Of a stretch of 13,977 bases of DNA, positions 6,944 through 13,977 are shown in pieces. The notes beneath the pieces were generated by a model. That model was not told where the DNA came from. It did not search any database and was given only the letters and a program-made list of their open reading frames with translations. The stretch is taken from positions 1 through 13,977 of the forward strand of contig JAKADF010000028.1 of assembly GCA_021820805.1 (NCBI GenBank), read 5' to 3'. The stretch's first letter is position 1. Each line of letters opens with the position of its first letter. The DNA is from Bacillota bacterium (GTDB taxonomy: Bacteria; Bacillota; Bacilli; Alicyclobacillales; Alicyclobacillaceae). Position numbers and translations under genes: made by a program.

Positions 6944-7008
6944 ATATGCAAACGCCTAAAGAAGGTATAGGCATATATTCATAAGAACACCCGAGGAGGC
7001 TCGCGGTC

Positions 7009-9669
7009 ATGGAGTATATACTCAAATTCGGCCAAATCGACAAGTCGTATTTACCGTGTGTTGGCGGGAAAGGAGCAAACCTTGGCGAGTTGATGAAGGC
7101 AGGTTTCCGGGTTCCGCAAGGTTTTTGCATCACGACCGAAGCATATCGTACATTCATCGGATGCAGCGATATGATGCAATCCTTTTTTGACCAGCTTGAC
7201 GGTATACAGCACGATGATTTGAGTACAATTCGCGCCATGAGTGAGACTGTTCGAAGTCACTTGGATTCAATTCCAATGCCACTTGAACTTGAAGAGGCAA
7301 TCGTTCAGGCCTGGATGACAACAGGTGAAAGAAAAGCCTATGCCGTTCGTTCAAGTGCGACAGCAGAAGATTTGCCAAGTGCGTCATTTGCGGGCCAGCA
7401 GGAAACGTACTTGAATGTATGCGGAAAAACACAATTATTGCGAGCAGTAAGACGTGCTTGGTCTTCCTTATTTACAGATAGAGCAATATCCTATCGTACC
7501 AAAAACGGTTTTTCCCATAGTTCTGTATTTTTATCAGTTGTTATACAAGAAATGGTATTTCCAGAGGTTTCGGGTATCTTGTTTACGGCGGATCCGATTA
7601 CGGGGAATCGAAATATTACATCGATTGATGCAAGTTTTGGCCTAGGGGAAGCGCTTGTGTCAGGCATTGTGACGTCAGACTTGTATCAAGTAAAAGAAAC
7701 TCAAATTATCCAGAAAAAAATTGCGAATAAAAAAGTTGCAATTTATGCAAACCCGGGCGGGGGAACGGTTACGAAGCAACTCTCACCCGAAAAACAGGAA
7801 GAACAAGCATTGCTTGATGAACAAATTGCAGAACTTGCAGTACTTGGAAAGCGAATAGAACAACACTATGGAAAACCTCAGGATATCGAGTGGTGTCTGT
7901 CTAAAGGAAATTTCTATATCGTTCAGAGCCGCCCGATTACTTCTCTTTATCCAGTGCCTAAAGTGTCAGATGAAAGATTGCACGTTTTCATGTCTGTCGG
8001 TCATCAGCAAATGATGACAGATGCGATGAGGCCGCTTGGAATATCAGTCCTCCGTACATTTTTCCCGGTTGGAAAGCAAGCTTCTCGTGCAGAGGAAAGT
8101 GAAGTGGTACTCGAAGCCGGCAATCGGCTGTTTTTCGATTTAACAGAACTCCTGTATCTGAAACTGGCAAGACGAGTGGTGCCTCGCATCCTAAGTAATA
8201 TTGATGAGCGAATTGGCAGTGCTCTTGAAGAAATATCTAGACGATCCGATTTTCTCCGCACCCCGAGCAAAGGTCTTAAAAGAGGCGTATTTCGAGTGGT
8301 TCGAACGGCTGCAAAACATCTAGTGTTTGGTCTTCTGTTTCGAGATACATCAAAAGCAATCGAAGCAGCAAACGAGTTTATGGAGCAAAAAGTGGCAGAA
8401 TGCAAGCATTTGATGTCAGAGGTTTCAGGAGCAGAGCGGATAAAACTGATAAAAGAAAACCTAGGTAATCTCGTCATGTCAATTATCTCTACGCTTGTAC
8501 CCTATTTGCCTGCAGGAATAGCAAGTATGAAATTAGTTGAAGTTTTGGTGAAAAAGTGGTGCGGTGATAATGCAGAAATTCATTTACTCAATAAATCTCT
8601 TACTGGGAATGTCACAAGTGAACTTGGCCTGGTCATCGGTGACCTCGCAGACATAGCAAGGGAGAGCCCCTCCGTTATTTCTTATTTAAAAGAAGCTCAG
8701 GATGGAACATTTTTTGCTGGGCTTAAAGAGATTTCGGGTGGAGAAGTATTCTGCCAAGCATTTGAGGAATTTTTAGATAAGTATGGAATGCGGTGCCCCG
8801 GAGAAATTGATATCACGAACTACAGATGGCGTGAGCGTCCAACTATGCTTGTACCATCTATACTCAGTCATATTGAGACACTTTTACCCTCGGAACATCG
8901 TACAAAATTTGCACAAGGTAAAAAAGAAGCGGAGGATGCAGCAAACAGAATCATTTCCTGTGTTCGGAAAACTCGAGGCGGAATTTTGAAAGCACGAATT
9001 ATGGCTCGTTTGATTCGAGTTTATCGAGATACACTGGGGCTTCGGGAGCATCCCAAATACATCGTGATTAGACATCTTGACGTTTACAGGCAGGCAATTT
9101 TGGAAGAAGGGCGTGCACTTGTAGGCCGTGGAGTAATCTCAAAGGAAACCGATGTATTCTATCTGTCATTAGATGAGATTCTGCTACAGCTCTCCAAAGA
9201 CACGAAAGATGATAATTTGGATATACAATCACTTATAAGATCTCGCAAAAAGCAGTTTGAAGAGAATAAAAACATATCACCGCCGCGTGTTATGACGAGC
9301 GAAGGAGAAATTATTACAGGCAAAAAGCGTGACAAACAGGCGCCAGTTGGAGCACTGATTGGAACGCCGGTATCGGCAGGGATTGTGGAAGGGTATGCAC
9401 GAATTGTTTTACACCCGAATGAAGCTAATCTTCACCCAGGTGAAATTATGATTGCGCCATTTACGGACCCTGGATGGACACCGTTATTTCACAGTGCGAG
9501 AGGACTTGTTATGGAAGTTGGCGGGATGATGACCCACGGAGCGGTCGTAGCGCGTGAGTATGGGATTCCTGCAGTCGTCGGAATCGACAACGCTACTGAA
9601 ATGATTAAGAATGGACAGTATGTTCGAATAAACGGAACAGAAGGTTACGTAGAAATCCTTCAGTCATAA
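7009..9669 (+). CDS. rph: Rifampin phosphotransferase
   Basis: The 886-residue enzyme has the three-domain plan of rifamycin-inactivating dikinases related to PEP synthase. Residues about 1-310 form the ATP-grasp domain (GGKGANLGEL at about 21-30, AVRSSATAEDLPSASFAGQQ, QEMV, IEWCLSKGNFYIVQSRP). Residues about 320-770 form the rifampin-binding domain (includes KYGMRCPGEIDI). The C-terminal swivelling phosphohistidine domain carries GGMMTHGAVVAREYGIP with catalytic His843. The enzyme uses ATP to phosphorylate rifampin, giving AMP and Pi. Length is close to the usual size of about 865-870 residues. GAGGAGG at 6993-6999 is 9 nt before the ATG. PEP synthase itself is less likely because the PEP-binding TIM barrel is missing. 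Transcription is divergent from the peroxiredoxin; the LysM-CAP gene follows by 68 bp without a visible terminator. Confidence 0.9.
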   Translation: MEYILKFGQIDKSYLPCVGGKGANLGELMKAGFRVPQGFCITTEAYRTFIGCSDMMQSFFDQLDGIQHDDLSTIRAMSETVRSHLDSIPMPLELEEAIVQAWMTTGERKAYAVRSSATAEDLPSASFAGQQETYLNVCGKTQLLRAVRRAWSSLFTDRAISYRTKNGFSHSSVFLSVVIQEMVFPEVSGILFTADPITGNRNITSIDASFGLGEALVSGIVTSDLYQVKETQIIQKKIANKKVAIYANPGGGTVTKQLSPEKQEEQALLDEQIAELAVLGKRIEQHYGKPQDIEWCLSKGNFYIVQSRPITSLYPVPKVSDERLHVFMSVGHQQMMTDAMRPLGISVLRTFFPVGKQASRAEESEVVLEAGNRLFFDLTELLYLKLARRVVPRILSNIDERIGSALEEISRRSDFLRTPSKGLKRGVFRVVRTAAKHLVFGLLFRDTSKAIEAANEFMEQKVAECKHLMSEVSGAERIKLIKENLGNLVMSIISTLVPYLPAGIASMKLVEVLVKKWCGDNAEIHLLNKSLTGNVTSELGLVIGDLADIARESPSVISYLKEAQDGTFFAGLKEISGGEVFCQAFEEFLDKYGMRCPGEIDITNYRWRERPTMLVPSILSHIETLLPSEHRTKFAQGKKEAEDAANRIISCVRKTRGGILKARIMARLIRVYRDTLGLREHPKYIVIRHLDVYRQAILEEGRALVGRGVISKETDVFYLSLDEILLQLSKDTKDDNLDIQSLIRSRKKQFEENKNISPPRVMTSEGEIITGKKRDKQAPVGALIGTPVSAGIVEGYARIVLHPNEANLHPGEIMIAPFTDPGWTPLFHSARGLVMEVGGMMTHGAVVAREYGIPAVVGIDNATEMIKNGQYVRINGTEGYVEILQS

Positions 9670-9737
9670 TGCATATGAACAATTGTATGGAATCTAGGAT
9701 ACTGGTCACGCTACCACATTAGTGGAGGGTGATTATA

Positions 9738-10379
9738 ATGAAACGTCGAATTCGGTATGTATTCATCGCGACGGGATTTTTTTCAACTCTTTTTGCTTAT
9801 ACGTTCCAGGGGAACCACGCATTTGCTGCCGTAGATAAGTATACAGTTTTGCCAGGGGATTCTCTGTGGAAGATCTCTGTAAAATACCATGTAGGCTGGC
9901 CAGAGATTTATCAAGCGAACAAAGCTCAAGTCAAAAATCCAGATTTGATTTATCCAGGTCAAGTTTTGTCGATTCCCATTGTTAGTCAAACTGTTACTTC
10001 ATACGAAGGGCAGGTAGTCGCTCTTTGCAACCAGATTCGTCGTCAAAATGGGTTGCCTGCTCTAAGTCAGAATTGGCAATTAGAGCGTATGGCGCGCATT
10101 AAATCACAGGACATGCGGGACAAACATTATTTTAGTCATCAATCGCCAACATACGGATCGCCATTTACAATGATGAAATCCTTTGGCATCAACTTTACAT
10201 ATGCAGGCGAAAACATCGCAGCTGGTCAACCCAATCCAAAATCGGTTGTGAACAGTTGGATGACGAGCCCTGGTCACCGTGCAAACATATTGAACAAAAA
10301 TTTTACACAAATTGGTGTTGGGTATGCAGCAGGCGGTACATACGGAACGTACTGGACAGAAGATTTTATTCGTCCGTAG
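9738..10379 (+). CDS. Secreted LysM-CAP domain protein (YkwD/SafA-like)
   Basis: The 213-residue exported protein starts with a basic signal peptide (MKRRIRYVF) and a hydrophobic core, with likely cleavage after AFA at residue 30. One LysM domain follows (YTVLPGDSLWKIS to LIYPGQVLSIP, about residues 34-78), which binds peptidoglycan or chitin-like glycans. A CAP/SCP domain fills about 90-213 (HYFSHQSP, GENIAAGQ, WMTSPGHRANIL, GVGYA, YWTEDFI). This architecture is common in Bacillales spore-coat and cell-wall proteins; the biochemical activity of the bacterial CAP domain is not established. The ATG at 9738 is preferred over GTG 9729 because the SD GGAGGG (9724-9729) is 8 nt upstream and overlaps that GTG. 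It may be co-transcribed with rph. Confidence 0.88.
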   Translation: MKRRIRYVFIATGFFSTLFAYTFQGNHAFAAVDKYTVLPGDSLWKISVKYHVGWPEIYQANKAQVKNPDLIYPGQVLSIPIVSQTVTSYEGQVVALCNQIRRQNGLPALSQNWQLERMARIKSQDMRDKHYFSHQSPTYGSPFTMMKSFGINFTYAGENIAAGQPNPKSVVNSWMTSPGHRANILNKNFTQIGVGYAAGGTYGTYWTEDFIRP

Positions 10380-10449
10380 GCTGGTTTTTTATAATTGAAA
10401 TATCAGACGGGAAGTAGTAGCGTAGATTGGAGGAATGGAGGTTTTATCC

Positions 10450-11106
10450 ATGACATTGAAAATCAGAGTTTACTCGGATTATGTCTGACCATATTGCTTT
10501 ATAGCGGAGGATCCGCTTCAAAAAGCAATTGAAGGCAGAGATGTGGAAGTTGAGTGGATGCCGTTTGAACTTCGTCCCTACCCAGAAGAAACGCTAAAAC
10601 CAGAAGGGCTGTATCTCCAAGAAGGGTGGGCCAATAATGTCTATCCCACGGCTGAACAATATGGTGTAAAAATCGTGTTGCCTCACGTATCGCCTCAGCC
10701 TCACACCCATCTTGCTTTTGAGGGATATCAGTACGCGAAGGAACATGGAAAAGGCAACGAATATAACCATCGGATGTTTAAGGCTTTCTTTCAAGAGGAA
10801 CAGGATATCGAAAATATCGATATACTGACCAAACTGGCGGGGGAAATAGGTTTAAACGAACAGGAATACAGAGAAGCACTTGAAGCCAGAAAATACGAGG
10901 AAGTTCATAAACGGGTACTCATTCATGCGTACAATGAAGCCGATATTACTGCAGTACCTACGTTTTTCATTGGCAGGTACAAGATACCTGGACTTTTGCC
11001 GCAAAAGACCTTAGAACAAGTCATTGACCAGGAAATCGAATTTCAAAAGAACTCAGATCCGCCGCCAATTGAAGGATTATCATGTGGTATAGACGGATGC
11101 GTTTAG
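10450..11106 (+). CDS. Selenocysteine DsbA-family oxidoreductase (FrnE-like), UxxC active site
   Basis: Read through TGA at 10486-10488, the gene gives a 218-residue DsbA/FrnE-type thioredoxin-fold protein whose active site is U13-P-Y-C16, in place of CPYC. The start ATG has GGAGG at 10437-10441, 8 nt upstream, and only 12 codons precede the TGA, all in frame (MTLKIRVYSDYV), matching the first beta strand. Later landmarks are the helical insert (about residues 85-160), AVPTF with cis-Pro170 and a C-terminal CGIDGC (Cys212, Cys217), a CX4C pair like that described in FrnE. There is no signal peptide, so it is cytoplasmic. A SECIS-like hairpin follows at 10493-10529. A caller unaware of Sec would begin at GTG 10543 and lose the active site. 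It probably catalyses disulfide exchange or isomerisation; the substrate is unknown. Confidence 0.88.
10493..10529 (+). promoter_or_regulatory. SECIS-like hairpin of the DsbA-type selenoprotein
   Basis: The lower stem is ATTGCTTT (10493-10500) with AAAGCAAT (10522-10529), 8 perfect base pairs. After an internal loop (AT on one side, TCAA on the other) the upper stem is AGCGGA (10503-10508) with TCCGCT (10512-10517), 6 perfect pairs, closed by the loop GGA (10509-10511). The loop is 21-23 nt after the UGA. This two-part stem with a small G-bearing loop fits the bacterial SECIS layout, and its position matches that of the peroxiredoxin element. Confidence 0.8.
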
Positions 11107-11110
11107 AAAG

Positions 11111-11151
11111 AAAAGTGACCTTGCGATGTCTCATAGCCGCAGGTCACTTTT
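11111..11151. terminator. Strong bidirectional intrinsic terminator
   Basis: AAAAGTGACC (11111-11120) and GGTCACTTTT (11142-11151) are perfect complements. A T-A pair and GCG/CGC extend the stem, with one bulged T. The right side is followed by more T residues, and the left side begins with an A run that supplies U residues on the other strand. It lies 4 bp after the DsbA-type stop and 5 bp from the stop of the convergent EamA gene, so it ends both transcripts. Confidence 0.92.
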
Positions 11152-11156
11152 TTATA

Positions 11157-12014
11157 TTAAAGACTTGCCAGAACTGCACCGGTGATGGTCACGGCACCTC
11201 CAATAAGTGACAGTAAAGAAATCTCTTCATGGAGCAAGAGAACACCTAAGATAACGGTCCAAACGGGAAGCAAGTTGATGTACGGAGCAGCACGGCCGGC
11301 ACCGACTATTTTGACACCAGTGGTCCATGCCAAATATGCAATCACCGAAGCAAATGTGCTGACATATATGACTGAAAGCCATGCAACTCCTGTCATATGA
11401 ATCATATTTAGGTGAACAGAGAGAGTACAGCTTAAAGCGCTGAAAATGGTGCCGTAGATGGCTGCACCAGCCGTCATTGTAAGTGGGTCAATTTCTTTTC
11501 CGAATCGCTTGCCAAGGACGGTATACAATCCCCAAGCAAAACATGCCAACACGATTTCAATATCACCAAAGAATGAACTATGGGAAGTTGCAGCAGCATG
11601 TTTTCCTTTTAATAAAACAATTACACCAATGATGGAGATGACGGCACCAATAGAAGCTTTTGTTTTCGGGTATTCTTTTAGAATAAAGGGTGTAAAAAAG
11701 AGAATTGCAATTGGAATTCCAGCAGAGATCATGCCTGCTGTAGATGCGCTGATATTTCTAAGTCCCATGTATGTGAGAGTTGAAAATGCAAAAATGCCGA
11801 AGAAACCTAGAATCAAAAACTCTTTCCATTTAGTAAAAATAGGAAGGTGCTTTTTTCTTAAAGCTAAAATGCCCACAAGCAGCACACTTGAGATTGCCCA
11901 TCTGACCGTATTTAGAAGTATTGACGGCATGGCAGGCGCCAAAAATCGCCCGCAGATATAGTTGCCGCCCCAAAATAGGGTTGCAAGAACTAAAAATAGA
12001 ACGCCTCGTTTCAT
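11157..12014 (-). CDS. EamA/DMT-family permease
   Basis: The 285-residue membrane protein has about ten hydrophobic segments in two EamA repeats. The first opens with the typical LFWGGNYICGRF, and the second with FFGDIEIVLACFAWGLYTVLGKRF. The C-terminus ends in AVTITGAVLASL, as usual in this family of metabolite and drug exporters. I choose ATG 12014, which has AGGAA about 8 nt upstream and gives the normal start with a lysine-arginine then a hydrophobic helix. The frame is open to a TTG at 12071 that would overlap the kinase stop, but that extension (IRYYGLHNHSEG) is hydrophilic and unlike the family. It lies 53 bp after the kinase on the same strand, so it is a likely third gene of the two-component operon and perhaps its target. 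Substrate is unknown. Confidence 0.85.
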   Translation of the reverse strand: MKRGVLFLVLATLFWGGNYICGRFLAPAMPSILLNTVRWAISSVLLVGILALRKKHLPIFTKWKEFLILGFFGIFAFSTLTYMGLRNISASTAGMISAGIPIAILFFTPFILKEYPKTKASIGAVISIIGVIVLLKGKHAAATSHSSFFGDIEIVLACFAWGLYTVLGKRFGKEIDPLTMTAGAAIYGTIFSALSCTLSVHLNMIHMTGVAWLSVIYVSTFASVIAYLAWTTGVKIVGAGRAAPYINLLPVWTVILGVLLLHEEISLLSLIGGAVTITGAVLASL

Positions 12015-12067
12015 AAAATCATTCCTAACTTTGCCTTCACTGTGGTTATGTAATCCATAGTACCTTA

Positions 12068-13431
12068 TCAAAATCTGGTTTCACTAGTAAATCCAAAATG
12101 GATTTCATTTGGAATCCATCCTTTTATATTGGCCCCGCCGATTGCTTGGTTGGCAGCGGTCAGGTCTCCGCCGTGAGCTTTTATGATGCGTTTTGTAATG
12201 GTAAGCCCGAGCCCAGTTCCGCCAGTCTCTCGGTTACGTGAGGCATCTCCTCGATAAAGCGGGTCAAAAACATGAGGAAGATCCCGAGGATTAAATCCCG
12301 GTCCAGTATCTGTAATCTGAAACAGAATCTTTGATTGGTCATAAATCCATATCAGCGTGACAGTACCCCCAGATGGCGTGTGACGAATGGCATTGTCCAG
12401 CAAATTGCTTATGGCACGTTCCAGCAGATGAGCATCACCCTTGACCATACAGTTCTTTGGTTTATTTTCATTTAGGACAATTTTGATATCCTTTATTTCT
12501 GCTTTTGGCAGGAGACTGTTTATTGAGCGGTCTATCACTTGCTGAAAATCGAATAATTCGACTTGCAAGGATTGCTCCATATATTCGAGTTTCGTAAATT
12601 CAAATAGATCAGACACAAGTCTTTCAAGCTGGTCAGACTTTTCCCTGCACATTGCGATATACTTGTTTGTTTTTTCAGGTGTGTTCGCAACTCCCTGAAC
12701 AAGCCCTTCAAGATAACCGCGGAGGGCAAAAAGGGGAGTACGGAGATCATGTGCGATAGCACCGATAAAAAAACGGCGTTCTTCCTCAAGTTTCGCCTGC
12801 TCCGATATGGATGCACGAAGGCTAGACACCATAGCAAGAAATGCCGTTCGTACTTCATCAATTTCACTGACCCGTGTGGGGGGGAGTTTAAAATCTAAAT
12901 CCCCATGAGTAATTTTCGGGCTGCTTTGCTCATTCCTTCAAGCGGCTTTATAACAAATCTTTGTATCTGGAAGCTGACGATGAAAATTGCAACTCCAATT
13001 GCAATAACAGCAGATATTGTTGCGATTTTATCAAACGGGGTTTTAACAAATAAGCTTACAGTGCCAAGTACTCGACCATTATCAACAACCTCAAGTTCGT
13101 GACTTGGTCGAGTAAAATGTCTAGCGTGTGTATTCATATTACCGAATACAACAATACCAGAGGAGTCTGTAATCACTGCTTGTAAGTTCAGAGAGTCTAG
13201 TTTTGTTTGAAGTGTTGACTTCCACAGGGAAGAGTGCCAATCTTTCTCACTGCTAACAATAAAGTTTGTTGCTATACTCATGTTTTTTTCTTGGCTCTGG
13301 CTTGGTTCCGCCTGCCACGGTCCTGCAAAGCCTTGGTTTAAGAGATGTGCAATGAAGTATACCCACCATGGAAATACAATAATTGCGAATATCCCGACCA
13401 TCATCCATTTACGGATCCGCATGGTTTTCAT
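12068..13431 (-). pseudogene. Sensor histidine kinase with a one-base frameshift in the HAMP domain
   Basis: Two reading frames together encode one kinase of about 454 residues. The first part has TM1 (about residues 10-31), an extracellular sensor region, TM2 (about 133-156) and the start of HAMP (VIKPLEGMSKAARK), then runs into a stop after LLMGI. The second frame continues HAMP (ITHGDLDFKLPPTRVSEIDEV). It then carries the H-box (IAHDLRTP, phospho-acceptor His), N-box (NLLDNAIRHTP), G1 (DTGPGF) and G2 (GGTGLGLTI). Adding one A to the four-A run at 12913-12916 (T on the plus strand) restores one frame. The change is in a homopolymer, so a consensus error is quite possible; if real, the sensor is lost and an internal ATG at 12832 could yield only a soluble kinase core. 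The ATG at 13431 overlaps the regulator stop by 4 bases (ATGA), indicating translational coupling. Confidence 0.85.
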
Positions 13432-13977
13432 GCCTTCTCCCCCTCAAAGCGGTATCCAACCCCCCACACGTTGACGATAATGGCCGGCTTGTCAGGATTG
13501 ATTTCAATTTTCTCGCGAATTCGCCCAATATGAACAGTAACCGTATGCTTGTCACCGACGTTATCCCAAAAGTATTCTAGGAGCTGTTCATAGGTAAACA
13601 CCTGACGAGGATGTGAAGCCAGAAGATATAATATTTCAAACTCTTTTGGAGTAAACGAAACCGGCTTTCCATTTATTCGAACTTCGTGAGCTTTTGCATC
13701 CAGGACGAGACGCCCATGATCGATGATTGTTCCAAAATCCGTTTCCTGAATTTCAGGTTGTCGAGCATGATAACGGCGTAGAACGGCTTTTACTCGAGCC
13801 ACAACTTCAGCAGGGGTTGCTGATTTAACGATATAGTCATCGGCACCCATGCCAAGACCGCGAATTTTGTCTATGTCGTCACCTTTTGCACTAAGGAAAA
13901 GGATTGGAACATCATTTTTTGCACGAATCTGCCTGCAAAGGTCAAACCCATTCTGGCCCGGCATCATGATGTCTAGT
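13428..13977 (-). CDS. OmpR/PhoB-family response regulator (5' end outside the window)
   Basis: The visible 182 codons start inside the receiver domain at LDIMMPG, whose Asp (13971-13973) is the expected phosphorylation site. They continue with LFLSAKGDD (the switch Ser) and DDYIVKSATPAEVVARV (with the conserved Lys). A linker leads to the C-terminal winged-helix DNA-binding domain (VSFTPKEFEILYLLA, HTVTVHIGRIREKIE, VWGVGYRFEG). About 45-50 N-terminal residues lie beyond base 13977. The stop overlaps the kinase ATG. It should be the partner of the frameshifted kinase; targets are unknown, with the downstream EamA permease an obvious candidate. Confidence 0.93.
   Translation of the reverse strand, partial: LDIMMPGQNGFDLCRQIRAKNDVPILFLSAKGDDIDKIRGLGMGADDYIVKSATPAEVVARVKAVLRRYHARQPEIQETDFGTIIDHGRLVLDAKAHEVRINGKPVSFTPKEFEILYLLASHPRQVFTYEQLLEYFWDNVGDKHTVTVHIGRIREKIEINPDKPAIIVNVWGVGYRFEGEKA

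Noticed and set aside
8004..8477. 157-codon minus-strand frame inside rph
   Set aside because: It lies antisense to a well-conserved domain of rph, is basic and low in structure, and has no SD.
9715..9726. CCAC-ATTA-GTGG mini-hairpin at the LysM-CAP ribosome binding site
   Set aside because: Four base pairs only; too short to claim translational control.
10486..10488. UGA decoded as Trp (genetic code change) as an explanation for the in-frame TGAs
   Set aside because: Conserved Trp codons in the window are TGG, many genes end in TGA (for example the regulator and kinase), and both internal TGAs align to Cys rather than Trp.
10543..11106. GTG 10543 as the start of the DsbA-type gene
   Set aside because: It has no SD, removes the first beta strand and the active site, and the in-frame upstream ATG with GGAGG fits the family.
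12535..12867. 110-codon overlapping minus-strand frame within the kinase
   Set aside because: It is an out-of-frame shadow of the kinase H-box region with no family similarity.

Overview
The window looks like a chromosomal segment of a low-to-moderate GC Gram-positive bacterium of the Bacillales type. The evidence is strong GGAGG-type ribosome binding sites, a rifampin phosphotransferase, a secreted LysM-CAP protein, an OmpR/two-TM-HAMP two-component pair and a cre-like site. I cannot name the species. There are no mobile-element genes, RNA genes or CRISPR arrays that I can support.

The most important observation is that two unrelated thiol-redox genes carry an in-frame TGA exactly at the codon for their catalytic cysteine. 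One is an AhpC/Prx-type peroxiredoxin (minus strand, 6233-6832), whose active site reads TFV-U-PT. The other is a DsbA/FrnE-type oxidoreductase (plus strand, 10450-11106), whose active site reads YV-U-PYC. In both genes the frame stays open for well over 100 codons after the TGA, and a hairpin with a G-containing apical loop lies about 18-23 nt after it, where a bacterial SECIS element would be. Both are best annotated as selenoproteins, so the organism should encode SelA, SelB, SelC and SelD elsewhere. A standard gene caller would split or truncate both genes.

Layout. 1-388: a GC-rich array of four 52-53 bp tandem repeats, then an S9-family serine peptidase (389-2338). 2388-2421: a hairpin between convergent genes. 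2463-5361 (minus strand): an aromatic-catabolism-like group of MFS transporter, class III extradiol dioxygenase resembling homoprotocatechuate 2,3-dioxygenase, and HpaC-like flavin reductase, with a sigma-A-like promoter and a cre-like site in front of the dioxygenase. 5402-5497: two more 53-bp repeat units, related to the first array but inverted. 5768-6236: a decayed VOC/glyoxalase gene. 6233-6832: the selenocysteine peroxiredoxin, convergent with the decayed gene. 7009-9669: rifampin phosphotransferase (rph), divergent from the peroxiredoxin, with three 16-bp direct repeats between them. 9738-10379: LysM-CAP secreted protein. 10450-11106: selenocysteine DsbA, ending at a strong bidirectional terminator. 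11157-13977 (minus strand): a response regulator (5' end outside the window), a sensor kinase with a one-base frameshift in its HAMP domain, and an EamA/DMT permease, probably one operon.

How the genes fit together: 6.2-11.1 kb reads as a stress and envelope neighbourhood (peroxide or thiol defence, rifamycin inactivation, cell-surface protein) next to a two-component system with a drug/metabolite exporter. 2.4-5.4 kb reads as a fragment of a 4-hydroxyphenylacetate-type pathway without its large hydroxylase subunit. The single-base frameshifts (kinase, VOC gene) could be real decay or consensus errors. The two TGA-for-Cys codons are substitutions in otherwise open frames and are not explained by indel error.
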